DNA of 64,000 nucleotides from Chalara sp. BL73 (lineage: Eukaryota; Ascomycota; Leotiomycetes; Helotiales), in the NCBI GenBank assembly GCA_918026815.1, contig CAKJVC010000159.1:151833-215832 (forward strand), given 5' to 3'. The translations under genes and the position numbers were made by a program. Positions 37,043-48,445 of this stretch are shown here, piece after piece. Position 1 is the stretch's first letter; each line of letters starts with the position of its first letter. A model generated the notes under the pieces. That model was given only the letters and a program-made list of their open reading frames with translations. It searched no databases and had not been told where the DNA came from.

Positions 37043-39155
37043 TTGTATGATTTTGGATAAAGTATAGAATAGACCAATGTGAAATAAAGTTAGACACTCA
37101 TATAGTAACCATCGATATGCGTTATGAGGAACCCCGAAGTTCACAAATATTTTATTTGTGTGGCTGTTGGGTCCAACACGTAAAGTTGGAAGTCTCATGG
37201 CTCATGCCAACCAAGGATGGTGCATTAAACTTGTAATTCCTTGCCGAGATATTACTTTTGGCTTTGCTCTGGGGTAGAGTAGAGTAAGTAAGCCACAAGT
37301 CTAACGAGACTTGCATTCCTTGCTAAATATTCAAATTGCCCAAGAGATGATGCTCAGAGGCAAACAAAAGGGGAGCAAAGGGAAAGTCCCGGACTGCGAA
37401 GCAAGACTTGCATCAGGTCGAAGAAACTACATGGCGTAGTTGCTCTTCTGTCACGGCGGAAGAGCCAAAAGTAATACTGTCCCAAGATTCGAGGTTGTTG
37501 GAGGGATATGGAATCTTTGGTCATGGCGCAACGTCATCATAGGTGAAGCCGCAAGGGATGAATGAGAAACGGTGCGGAAGATATGCTCACTTGTGGAGGT
37601 AGCAACATAGCCACGATTAATCCAGACAATAGACTTCTCGGGCACTTTAAGCAGCTCTTTCGTGTGACGCGAAGTTCAAGGCTCATGATGGTAAACAATG
37701 TAGAGTTACTAGAGGAAACATAATATCAAAAAATATACCTGATTGCGTCGTGTAGCGTCAGCTGAATGAAGGTGGCTCGAGAAAGATGTATCTTGTGCAA
37801 ACATTCGTAAAGGATCAAGAAGCCATGTTAGCAGTGAACACTAACAGCACGCTCAAGCAGATAACTACGAGTAACATAGGCAGCTAAGATATTGCTCTCT
37901 GTATCGCTTAAATCAGAACCGTATATTCTCCGAAAATTTCTGTATCACGACTGCTAAACAGACCAAGAGAGTACGGAAAAGGACGATGTCAAGAACATAT
38001 TTCGTGGGATGAGTCAACCATAAAAAGTAGCAAACCAAGGCATGGAGCCGTGGTTCTCTCGTACTACAGCTCCGAGCCTGGCAGATAGTTTTGATTTTGA
38101 GGAGAGTATGAAAGTTTAGGACAAAACAACGGACATACTTGGCTAGATAATGGGTAATTTTATGGTCCTGTAAATGGACCAGCTTATCGTCAAGTCGAGG
38201 AACATGAATCTCTGAGCCAGCCAGTCATCCGTAATACCTAAGGTAATCCTGAATCGGCCAGAAAAAAAACGGCCGAAGTGGCAAATTGTTGTGTTGCGGC
38301 TCCAAATGTAGAACCAATACGGAACGCTCTTAGGAGCATCACCCAAAATCGACAGTACCATCAACAATCGTCGAGAGACGTGAATTTTCGACCTGGCAAG
38401 ATGAGGAAAGACACCTCTGGAAGCATCCGACCACCACAGGTGCCAAGATATGATCTCGATAAGGGCATGAACTTCAGTCTACCGTCTCTTTACTTCATCC
38501 CTTCCAATGCCGATTTAAAGACTATAGTGTTTTAACTACTTAGCACTTCCGAACACCAGCTGCTGAAATTGTGACTTGACAGTAATTGCGGATCATATGG
38601 CGTCCAATGCATAGTTTAGTTACGTTCTATGGTTAGACTGTTTGATAAGAGAGGTCAAGGTTGAAAGAAATTGAAGCGGGGGGAAGAGGTTTTAGGGCAG
38701 TTGAGGCAGGTTGCTGAATTAGCCCTATGGGATTATTTATAGTGGACTGGCCACCACTGGTGGTTGCAGGAATTGAATGGTCATTTTGATTATGTCATCG
38801 CCTGCTAAAGCAAAAAACTACATGCAAAATCAAAACACAACAACCTTTGACTTTAATCCTTTATATAATGGTTGATTTGTTTAGTAGGCATTCGACTTCT
38901 GTGTATAGCGCTCGTTTAAAGCGTGGGGAGGAAGATACAATCAAAAGTACCAAATTCTTTAACGTGTACGACAAAATCATTTTGTTGGTGTTAATAAGTT
39001 AGCAATTGCCAGTGATGACATAATCAAAATTTCCATTCAATTCCTGCAGCCACCAGCGGAAGATTGTATAAATACATGACTAAATCACACTATTCCTAAA
39101 GGAGTTCATCTAGTTTCAATACTGTGGTAGCTTTGGGTCGTATTAAGTGAAAAAG

Positions 39156-39246
39156 GTGTGTGAGCTGTGCAAAGTGTGTGAGTTGTGCAAAGTGTGTGAG
39201 TTGTGCAAAAGTGTGTGAGTTGTGCAGAGTGTGTTAACTGTGAAAA
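39156..39246. repeat. 18-bp minisatellite, five units
   Basis: Tandem units of GTGTGTGAGTTGTGCAAA at 39156, 39174, 39192, 39211 and 39229. One unit has an extra A, and the last is degenerate (GTGTGTTAACTGTGAAAA). A further decayed piece follows. Confidence 0.9.
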
Positions 39247-39607
39247 GTGTGGTTACTGAAGTGTGAGACCGGCCATGGGTTATTGTAACAGGGCAGGGGA
39301 TGATTGGTCTGTGGTATGGCCTTCAACCAATTGGACGCTTTCATCTCTCGCTTAAAGAGATCAGCCCTTGTACAAATCCATGGGGTAGATGACAAGAGGT
39401 TGCTTTGGTGGTAAGAGTGGAAAATGGAAGCCTTGCCAATTCCAAGGGGCAAGAGGGCTCAGCAGAAACCAATCTCCCTAAGTAATCTGCTGCATTTGGG
39501 GCTTGGTTTCATTTGCACAAATAAAGAAAATCTTTAACTTCAACCAATTCCCCATTAAATAAGGGTTACACATCGGGCTGGTAAATTCGACCAAAGGTTT
39601 TCATACC

Positions 39608-39653
39608 AAGTCTTGTCACTGGGGCTTTTACACTCCATAGTATGACAAGACTT
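39608..39653. repeat. 11-bp perfect inverted repeat, 24-bp loop
   Basis: AAGTCTTGTCA at 39608-39618 and its exact reverse complement at 39643-39653. It could form a hairpin. No flanking gene uses it as an obvious terminator. Confidence 0.7.
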
Positions 39654-40852
39654 AATATACTTTCGTTTACTGCTCAGAGCTTAGACGAAAAAAGAAAAAT
39701 GAAGCTCGATAGCTCTCAAATATTGCTCATCTTTACAGTACCAGACTAGCCGTATAATCTAGATAGACGGAGTAGAAGATTACCAATTAATTTACTGAAG
39801 CAACCTATTTAACACACCGAATAACTTTGGTACTAGTAAAGGAGAAGGACGGATATCAGAGAGAATGGAGAGGCTGGAAGCTCTTGGAACGGAAGTCAAT
39901 CGAATGATCCTTGGCCAGTGTATTTGCCAACGGCATAGATTGCGCGGTGGGCTCGTGGGTATCAGCTGAAAAATAAGAATGAAACTGTCCGATTCGCACA
40001 TGGCAGATAGTTTCAGACGTTGAAGCTATGCACGACCAAGCTGCAGATTATCAACGCATTGCGTCACCTAAATTCAACTAGCTCGCTACTGCGTGTATGC
40101 GACTATTCTTTTAAGGTGAAATTGATCTCACGCCTTTCGCGAGGAATGTGCTGTGGAATCTTTGGTTTCCCGAGTAGTGTGTTACAGCGCATAATGACCT
40201 TTTTTGGTAGCAGCCTCGGGGACTCTAGCTCCCTATACCTAAAAATTACCATCTTGCTCATTTTGAGCAAAGTCTTTGGGAAACAGACGGGGGAACTACA
40301 AACAAGATTAACTTGTGACTTGAGTGTAAAAATTTGCCCATAAGGTCATCGGAAGCGGGTTGCGTATCTATTCCTAGTCTAGGGTTGCTTTCATGTATAC
40401 CTAAAAACATCTTGAATCATTTCTAAGATGTTTCTCCAATCCTTGGCTAGCCTGCTCTCGTTAACCCCCTGTGGCCGCGGGGTTACCTGCCCACCCCAGG
40501 TCAATATCGTACCAGAGAACCCCGAAGAAGCTGTTTAGAGCTTATCATCCATGTCTACACTCAATATTTACACTCGCTGGAAGCTGGCTTAGTTAGGGGC
40601 GCCTAGGCAGAGCCTACGCTGACTTGATGAGGCGACTGATCCTTGAGATTATGGCGCAAATCAGATTCTGGGCATTTTCTTTTCTTCACACTTTAACGTT
40701 GAGCACTCATCCCACAAGACCAGGAACAACAGTCAGAATTCTAACAAAGTATATTGTCGTTAAAATAATTTGCTTTGCTTTGTTTATAAGGTTTAAATAT
40801 TGGCTACATACAAAGAGTTTCCAAGTCAACTATTTGATAACCATACAACAGC

Positions 40853-40934
40853 TTGACGAGCCTTGTAAGGTTTGACGAGCCTTGTAAGGTTTGGCGAGCC
40901 TTGTAAGGTTTGACGAGCCTTGTAAGGTTTGACG
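40853..40934. repeat. 19-bp minisatellite, four units plus partial
   Basis: Tandem units of TTGACGAGCCTTGTAAGGT starting at 40853, 40872, 40891 (one A-to-G change) and 40910, then a partial unit at 40929. There are no spacers and no nearby cas-like genes, so it is not a CRISPR. Confidence 0.92.
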
Positions 40935-41833
40935 TGGTGACGCAGGTTTCCATTGTACCTGAATCAATAAGCCTTTAAACCCTTTAAGCAATGAAGTACA
41001 TACTCTGTATTAGGGAGCTGGAAGGGTAAGCTGTTGGGTGGAACCTCTTCTACTCCATGCAGCTCAAGCAAGCTGATTAACGAGACTTGAGTGAGACGTG
41101 CTCTGACAAGGAAAACTGTCTCACTTTTTTTAAGATCCAAGGCAATTAATTTGCTTAGAGGGTGAATATCTGGGCAACTTTCTTGGCAACTTTCTTGGCA
41201 AGTCTGTAGAAATTTATTGGCGAGTCTGTAGAATTCTCTTCATGGAAACTTATTCGTTGTGGCTCGGCATTCTTCAAGCGCAGCCTTGACGTTAGGAAAA
41301 CTGGAGTTTAAGGATGTTTGGACCAATGGCTTGTATCTCCATACCCTCTTTCATTCGTTCGCTACGGTAACTTGCCGTAAGCCATTGGACGCGCTTAGTT
41401 TGCCACCCGATTCCCAACATGCAGTTTCTTGCCGAACCCAGGTGGTCCGACCTGTGTTCGGCTGTCCTTGTCCGTTGTGCCCTTGTCGTCTTCGGAGACT
41501 GTCGACATTATAAAAAAGAAACTGTGGGAAACTGAAAATAGCGTTATGCGCAAAATTCCATACGCGGCCATGCCGTGAGGCCGATTTAGCTTAATGTAAT
41601 CAAGCGTTCCTGCTTTCTATAAAGTCTCCATTGGCGCTCGATGTTGATATCCAGAAACTACGAGTTGCCAGCACTTTACAAACACTGCATACCAGGTTTC
41701 TTAACAACCTACAACAGACAACATAGCTTAATCACTTTATCTTGATAAATGGGTCTGTCTCCATTTTTATTTCTCTACTCAGGACCAGTTGCTTGACCTT
41801 CAGTCAAGGAGATGATCAGATAGACGATAACTG

Positions 41834-42220
41834 ATGGCTCCGACTGAGCTCGATATCCACCCATACCTCTACTCTAGTATGCATCCTCTAGGCATACGCT
41901 AATGGCCCTCCAGTTTCAATAGAAATCATAGTTGCGGTCACTTTCGGTGCTGTTGGTACCATAATAGCATTAGGCACAGTGGTAATTAGCTATTTGACGC
42001 TGCGTCGCACAAAGAAAGAGAAATGCGATCGTGAGTACTATTATGCCAGCCTGAACATGATTTAATTTGAATTGTAGGCAGCTTGGGGGACTTCGTTCAA
42101 GAGCTCCCAAGGTACCACGCTCGACCGGAGCAGATAACCCTGCCAAAGAAGACTCTCGAGGTTGGTGTGACATATACCAGGACTTTGGAACATAGGAGCA
42201 GTTATAGCATCAAGAAATAG
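41834..42220 (+). CDS. Orphan single-pass membrane microprotein (three small exons)
   Basis: Exons 41834-41876, 41923-42030 and 42078-42220 join through 46-nt and 47-nt GT-AG introns (CGCTAAT-like and CTGAACA-like branch sites) to 97 residues in one frame. An N-terminal MAPTELDIHPYLYS is followed by one strong membrane helix at about residues 16-40 (IIVAVTFGAVGTIIALGTVV...), a basic stop-transfer RRTKKEK and a polar tail ending SSYSIKK. I recognise no family. Two phase-consistent introns and a well-placed positive patch favour a real gene. It lies in a gene-poor block, converging on the APH-like gene at 42379. An alternative acceptor nine bases earlier would leave a 37-nt intron and three more residues. 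Confidence 0.5.
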
Positions 42221-42378
42221 ATAGCCATAGAGATATCGTGTGGGAGGACATCAAGAATCTCTTAGTACATAACTATATCAAAGTTGAGTCAGCCGCAGAA
42301 AGTCTTGGGTCTCATTCGTGATGGTTACCCTGGCCGCCTTCCAGGCCCTTCAAGTCAAAATCCTGCCTCGGTTGTGCT

Positions 42379-43422
42379 TCAGATCTTCGATTTTCTACTG
42401 ATCAATTTTTGCTTCCGAAGATCGAGAAAAGCATCCAGTCTGCAGATTTCATTCACATCTTTTTCTTCTTCAACAACTCGATCAATGGCGCCGTTATCGA
42501 ATGCAATTCCGTGCCACAATAGAACTCCAAGATCTCTTGCAAGTTCAACTGCCTCAAGCACGGAAGCATTTCGCAATTCTGGTATCCCCTTTCTTAATTG
42601 ACCCCAGAATAAACCTCGCAAAACATCTGCGTCGGCATGATACTGAAAGCCGGAAGACGTTATTTGACCGAGAATCTCTTCCAGTCCATAAAAATTGACG
42701 CCAAAAGGAAGATACTCTGCCTCAGCCCAGTCCACTAAACCGAGTAGATGTCCCGAAAATGAATCTACCATGAGATTACCAGGTACTATATCTCCATGTG
42801 TGAGAACCCACGGCAGCACTTGAATTTGTGCTACGTTCTTTAGAACTCTTCTTGCAGTTGGTCGGAATCGCAGCGGCAAATTCATACACAGCGTTGCGAG
42901 GCGTGATATGATAGACTTCCCAACGATCCCTAGCTCGACATGGGGCCTCTCGTCTCTAATCCAAGACTTAGAAAGAAAGGTAGCAAAATCCATGCATAAT
43001 ATAGCCAGATATTCGAACGAAGATGAGAGACCAGCCGTCCCTTCTCTGAACTCTTTGAGAGAAATGCCCCGGATTCTATCCATGGCATAAACAAGTAGAC
43101 CCGACGTGGCCATGGTCGTAATGTACTTGGTACCTGGCGCAAATGTACCATAGACTGCTCGAGCAGCGTCTGTAACCCTTATATCAAGGCGATAACAGTG
43201 CGGTCGGAATTGGATAACCTTATCATCACCCACAAGAACACTCAAAGAACAGTAGCCTTGATATGGTGCTGGGATAATAGAGTATCCCGGATATAGCTGT
43301 CTGACCAAGGAGAAGCAGTCAAGCTTATCTTGGCCAGTAAGACCGTTTCTCGCAAAGAAGTCATCGATGGAAGTTCTCATGGATGAGCATCTGTTATCCG
43401 CCATCTTGATCCATCTCTCCAT
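42379..43422 (-). CDS. APH-fold phosphotransferase (kinase-like) family protein
   Basis: Single-exon gene of 347 residues from ATG at 43422. The catalytic loop is LTHGDIVPGN (H209, D211, N216) and the metal-binding segment is GLVDWAEAEYLPFG (D231), as in the aminoglycoside phosphotransferase/choline-kinase superfamily. The N-lobe is short and divergent (VIQFRPHCYRLD), and the usual Lys-Glu pair is not obvious. Such genes are abundant in fungi, often in accessory regions, and their substrates are mostly unknown; antibiotic resistance should not be assumed. A second ATG six codons in (MADNRC) is an alternative start. Confidence 0.85.
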   Translation of the reverse strand: MERWIKMADNRCSSMRTSIDDFFARNGLTGQDKLDCFSLVRQLYPGYSIIPAPYQGYCSLSVLVGDDKVIQFRPHCYRLDIRVTDAARAVYGTFAPGTKYITTMATSGLLVYAMDRIRGISLKEFREGTAGLSSSFEYLAILCMDFATFLSKSWIRDERPHVELGIVGKSIISRLATLCMNLPLRFRPTARRVLKNVAQIQVLPWVLTHGDIVPGNLMVDSFSGHLLGLVDWAEAEYLPFGVNFYGLEEILGQITSSGFQYHADADVLRGLFWGQLRKGIPELRNASVLEAVELARDLGVLLWHGIAFDNGAIDRVVEEEKDVNEICRLDAFLDLRKQKLISRKSKI

Positions 43423-44768
43423 AATTCATCTCCTCAATAATAATAATCCAAGACGAGAAGAGGAAGTGGTATAGATATAGCAACTGAAGTCAGCTAGTAC
43501 AATGTAGCTCACAACCCCACGTTACTAGCTCCATCCCGCGGGTTCTGCCTCGTGATAACATAATACATGCAGAAGTTTCCTTTTGCGGAATTAGATTTGC
43601 AGATGTAAACAGCTTTATCGCTCGCAAGTCGCGCACCTATTAAATATTGCTGAAATATATCGCCATATGGTTTGAATCACTCTCTAATCTCATTTGCATC
43701 ATGTGGAGCTTCGAGAACGCCATAGCCTTGGTACAACTCATCGGATTTGCGTGAGTGCTGGGAACGATTTCTCATCTGACCTCGCGTTGGTTCGATGGCT
43801 TTTCGCGCAACGAGATTTCCGTGTGTGCTCATATCAGCTCCACCATTCAATGCACTCCACACCAGAGGAACGGATGGGACGGGACGAGGTTAAACACAGA
43901 GAGATGACTTGGCAAACCAATCTCCAAAAGCCAAGACATCCAACCTCTGGCCCCACTTTTGCTAAAATTAAGAAGGGTTGCACTCCCTCATTTGCAGCAG
44001 CTCAGCCCCAAGAAAAGTCACAAGTGTGTTATTGATCTGTGGGACAGTCGAGGCACCAGTAAGGCTTGTTATCCAATTTTGCCCAATGGCCGCTCTCTAG
44101 GCTAAGCCTCTTTTGACTCTGGTGAAGATCCATTAGTTCCAGCCCATGAGGCTGATAGACCTGTCACACTTCCCCAAAACGTTGCCTGATGTTCATCAAT
44201 CACATAATTTTTCCAGTCCTCCATTTCTCGCGTTTTGTTGAGCATATCTATTAGTCTTGTGGCTTGGAATCCTTTCAACGCCATAGACGGTCGTGACCAG
44301 TGCCACGGAGCCTCTCCTGCCCTCCACGGTGTTACCTCTGCGTCGAGCCGTTTCTGCTGTGCCCCATGTCACGGAATCTCGACACCATCGCTCATCGCTA
44401 GTTCTACGCGATGTTAGGTAGATATTGATTAGGCATAACGATAGCATGGCAGCCTACTGCTCTCACAGACAAGAGGCTTCGCACCAAAACCTGCTTACTT
44501 TGGTTGCCAGCCTAGCCTCTGGCCACTTATAGAACTATAATACACTTGTACAACGCTTTAACAGGTAATATACACATTTTCAGCCTCTGTGAAGGTTCTC
44601 GGCAAAAGCTGTGTGAAATCCGCTCTATTCGAGTGATCTGTTTACGAGCGTCAAGCTCTCTGCCTCACGCGTTTATACCCAATACAAGTATTCGAGTATT
44701 ACGCGTAATTCTTAGCAACCGTGGCATCATTATCAATTTCATAATTTCTATTGTCAGGGCCTTCAGTC
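43423..44768. other. Intergenic region with a doubtful reverse ORF
   Basis: Upstream region of the APH-like gene and of the DUF2235 gene. A reverse ORF at 44102-44284 (MALKGFQATRLIDMLNKTREMEDW...) is protein-like, and its frame stays open upstream to a stop near 44370, but no homologue or splice partner is evident. Confidence 0.4.
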
Positions 44769-47017
44769 ATGAGTCAATCTAAGCGTTTGATTCTCTGCTG
44801 TGACGGGACTTGGATGGACAGGTAACTCCCGTCCTTCCCTTTGCGTTCGATGGTGTTGATATCTAGAATAGTGATGATGGTTTCACGAAACCCAGCTTGA
44901 TACCCTACGTCCCAACAGGTATGTCATATTCTGGAAGCCAATCCCCTCCTTTCGAATGTTTTCTAAATCATGGGACTTGAATCTTGTGGCGGAATGTCTA
45001 TACTTTTGAATGTTACATCATACTTCAAATTCGTGTCCACTGACTTCGAGGATTTAATGTAGGTACTCTACAGATTCCAAGCAATGTCACTCGTATTTCT
45101 CGTGCTCTCAAAAGAGTCGGGCTCGATGGCAAACCCCAAATCATCTCCTACCATTCAGGCGTTGGTACCGGCTCCAGTACCGTTGACACCATCACTGGGG
45201 GGCTCCTCGGTATGGGCATCAGTGAGAATATACGAGAAGTATATTCATTCATTGCTGCAAACTACATGGCTGGGGACGAAATAATCCTCATTGGATTCTC
45301 ACGGGGAGCCTTCACTGTCAGAAGTGTTGCCAGTATGATCCGGGATATTGGTCTGCTGAATCGTCGAGGCATGGAATACTTCTACCCTATATTCAAAGAC
45401 CAGGAAAACTTCAGGAATGACAAATACAATGACATTTTCCCTACCATACCATTCGCCAAAAAGCCCGACAATCCCAGAGATTATAGGGAAAGGCTGGAAC
45501 AGGTAGGAAAGCAATATCTATTGGTGCTATAAATTAATTTCAGTCAGGATGACTTGACAAGGGCAGTTGATCCAGACGGCTCTGTGATCAGGGTCCAAGC
45601 AGTTGCTGTATGGGATACAGTCGGATCACTGGGTATTCCAAACATCGCACTGCTCTCGAAGCTCGGCCTACCGCATTCCACGAGAGAGTATAGGTTCTAC
45701 GACACCAGTCTTTCGAACATCGTCCGACATGCCTTCCAAGCTCTGGCACTCGACGAAACCCGTGCGCCGTTCAGCCCCGCTGTTTGGGAGAGAAAGCGTT
45801 TGGACAATTGCACCGTCGATCTCCGGCAGGTCTGGTTTCCTGGCGCTCATTCTAATGTTGGTGGAGGATATCCAGATCAAGAGATTGCTAATATTTCTCT
45901 CGCTTGGTTAGAAAACCACCTCTTCCCTCGGATAATCTGCTAGTTGATGATACTAACCACTTATAGGATGATGGATCAATTAGCATCTATTGGCGTTGCC
46001 TTCCAACCATCATGCATCCAGAGAATCTACCAGAAAAATACTGACTATTTCGAGAACCCGCCGCAAATCCCCAAATCTTTACGAAGCCTCTTTTCTCGTC
46101 CCAACCCACAATGGGCAATCGAACCAATCTACGAAAAGCACGCACCAATCCGCCCTTTCGGTCTTGGTGCCATCGTAGAATCTAAGACCGGATTCTGGAA
46201 CCTCGCCGGGAAAGCAACACGCACGCCAGGCCTCTACATGCGCGCTGATCCCGATACCGGTGCTTCAACAGGCGTCTCAATGGTGCATACCAATGAGCGC
46301 ATCCACAGCTCTGTTCGTATCAGATTAGATCTAGAAGGACTAGGGCCAGGAGATGCGGGGACGTATAAATGTCCTGCATTATTACAGAGTGGGCCATGGC
46401 GGCTTACACAGAGAAGATTAAGAATTAAAGACCCCATACCATGGGATGCGAGTTGGGGGCCAGAGACACCTGCTCCAGAGAGTCCACCTAACGAACGGAG
46501 GTGGGTATGGGAATACGACGGCCCAGAGCACAGCGCACCAGAAGTGAGAGTCCTTGTGGAAGATAATATGGGACCTTACCAACGAGAGCTATTGCGATTA
46601 AGTACTCGCAATGAATCCCAGAAAAGCCGCCGTCGTAAAAGACGACGAACACCAAAACACAACGAAGAACGCATTGTCTCACCGCCACCACCAAACCAAG
46701 AACTGCAGTTTAATATCCGAGATAGCCGTAGATCTTCCCGAAGATATCGAGACGATGTATCTATCGACGAACGATCGCATCGAAGGCACGAGGAAGAAGG
46801 ACGGAGGGATGATGAGAGCCATGTACCGCCTCCCAGAAGGCGCGCGGAAAGGCTTGAGGAACCAAGACAGCGTGACGACGAGATTATCGTTGAGATCGAG
46901 GAAGACGAACCGAGTAAGGTGTATCGTAGAGCGGCGCGGGAGCGTGAGAAATATAGAGATGGAGACAGAGATTCGGGGTTGGGAAGTATTGGGAGTGGGG
47001 GACGGGCGAGGTACTAG
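44769..47017 (+). CDS. DUF2235 alpha/beta-hydrolase-like protein with charged C-terminal tail
   Basis: Exons 44769-44821, 44872-44918, 45063-45502, 45548-45906, 45967-47017 give 649 residues in one frame. The DUF2235 features run in order: LILCCDGTWMDSDDG near the N-terminus, ISYHSGVGTGSSTVDTITGG, the nucleophile elbow IGFSRGAFT (Ser about 113), VWDTVGSLG, and WFPGAHSNVGGGYPD. This is the same core as bacterial Tle1-type phospholipase effectors and many fungal proteins of unknown function. The last 190 residues are disordered and rich in Arg, Glu and Asp (SRRRKRRRTPKHNEE, RRYRDDVSIDERSHRRHEEE), a layout unlike the bacterial members. Lipase activity is inferred from the Ser-Asp-His-like motifs only. 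The exon 2 acceptor was chosen as the one that avoids a stop. Confidence 0.9.
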
Positions 47018-47496
47018 GTGTTATTCGATATTTAGACACGATTGGAAGAGGTTGGATAAAATTTTACTCAAACCGCTTAAATTCAGACAGATTATCAAGC
47101 CGTAGTATGGTCAGCCGAAGAGATCTCAATATATTTATAACCTGGAAAGAGATTGAATCCTACCGACGCAAGCAGATGTAACATTTTGGTTATGCTAAAG
47201 CTTATGACTGGCCAGGGTGAGGACCTGGGTTAGAGCTAATATGTTACCTTTAATATAACGAACTATTGAACTCCATCTTAGACTACTTATCAGCTTAGCA
47301 TCGATGCACCACAGCCTCGCCACTGTCCTCATTACTCCCCTCAACGTTACCGACAGGACTAACATACATGCGGTGTCCATGTCTCCAATACACCCCCTAT
47401 CCCTTGCACTTTACCACTTACCACCACTCGTCGGCGCCTTATCACGGCGCGCCTAATCAGCCTCCCCAGTCTCGGGCAGAAATTTTCTTCGTGGTT
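47018..47496. other. Intergenic region after DUF2235 gene
   Basis: Presumed 3' UTR of the DUF2235 gene and DNA where the missing body of the truncated permease would be expected. No permease-like frame was seen. Confidence 0.4.
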
Positions 47497-48020
47497 TCAA
47501 TAGAAAGCCCTTGGGAGGACCAACACCGATGTCGGCCCAGCTAATGAAGCAACAACCGTCCCGAAACATATCAAGGTCCCGACAAATACCCAAAAGACGC
47601 CCGCGAGGCTTCCGTTTCTTAGGCCCAAGCTCATGGATCTACATTCCATGATCAATAGCGTTTCCCTTTTACGTGATAGTTCATCAAAATAAAAACGCAC
47701 ACCAAGACAAACTCCCAAGCTGCCATATAAATCGAGATGAAGCCGAGGGCGGATATGAAATTGAACGTTCTCCATATTATCATAGATCAATCTGTCCCAC
47801 CATCCATTGGACTTGTAGAAAACCGAGCCTTGAGCTCCTGCTTCTTCCCCAGCCTTTGCATATCACAAAGATCATCCCTGGTGTGACCATGGCCATCTAC
47901 AGACGATCCAGCCTCCGGATCGTGGGCACAAACGTCTTCTTGCTTGGCCGGAGAGGAATGCGAAGACGTGTCATTTTTGCCTGTGGTCATAATACGAGCA
48001 GGCATAGCCCTGTCCTCCAT
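47497..48020 (-). pseudogene. Truncated amino-acid/choline permease (APC superfamily), N-terminus only
   Basis: Exons (reverse strand) 48020-47824, 47769-47701, 47638-47497 splice in frame to 135 residues. The sequence follows the start of fungal GABA/choline-type permeases: cytosolic N-terminus, MQRLGKKQELKARTFNFIS, then TM1 (ALGFISIYMAAWEFVLVS) and TM2 (GVFWVFVGTLICFGTVVASLA). At VASLA, where intact family members continue with about ten more helices, it diverges into a short tail ending RAFY and stop. The remaining roughly 400 residues are absent downstream. In another frame after the break there is a basic stretch (PPKGFLLKPRRKF) that might be a displaced C-terminus, which is speculative. 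Splice sites are still intact, so decay may be recent. A small functional product is possible but unlikely. Confidence 0.8.
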
Positions 48021-48445
48021 CAGGTAGAACGTTCAGTTCATAGTACATGCGTTTTTTCAAGGAAAGGGAGAAGAGAAGGAAGATCACATTAAATTTGAAA
48101 GGATCAAAGATGCTGTGGGTGATTGAGGCTACTCGCTGCCTATTTGCGAGTCCTTAGCCAGACTTGTAGATGCTGCATAAAAAGGTTAGGACCTAGAGAC
48201 CTAGTGAAGATTTAGGATGGATTTATCACTACGGGGCATTTTGCATGTACCTTACCAACTGTTTCTTGATATAAGATTGTCGATCCTGGGCTTAAATAGC
48301 ATGTCAGTAGTTACATCCGATCATGTTGCGCACAATTAAATTTTGTGCAGTTTGCGTCCACTTAAGGAAAATTAAAAATATCTTACAGACTTCAACTTCA
48401 GCTAGACTAATCCAAATTGTCTTGTGTATATTTCTACTCTGAAGC
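48021..48445. other. Intergenic, between permease remnant and APC4 3' end
   Basis: AT-rich; no coding signal. Probably the former permease promoter and the 3' flank of the APC4 gene. Confidence 0.35.

Larger units (their letters stand above)
37043..41833. other. Gene-poor, repeat-bearing region
   Basis: 4.8 kb without a supported gene, AT-rich from about 38600. It contains two minisatellites (39156-39246 and 40853-40934), an 11-bp perfect inverted repeat (39608-39618 / 39643-39653) and short direct repeats near 41170-41235 (TTTCTTGGCAA; GAGTCTGTAGAA-like). The ORFs (for example 40020-40343) are not protein-like. No transposon ORF is recognisable. Confidence 0.5.

Noticed and set aside
36452..37198. 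248-codon reverse ORF over the flavin-reductase gene
   Set aside because: Antisense to a well-supported gene, and it extends past it only through unremarkable DNA.
40853..40934. Array of identical 19-bp units considered as CRISPR
   Set aside because: Units are directly adjacent with no unique spacers, in a fungal genome; it is a minisatellite.
42379..43422. APH-like gene as an antibiotic-resistance gene
   Set aside because: The HGD and DWAEAE motifs define the superfamily only; fungal members are numerous and mostly of unknown substrate, and there is no mobile-element context.
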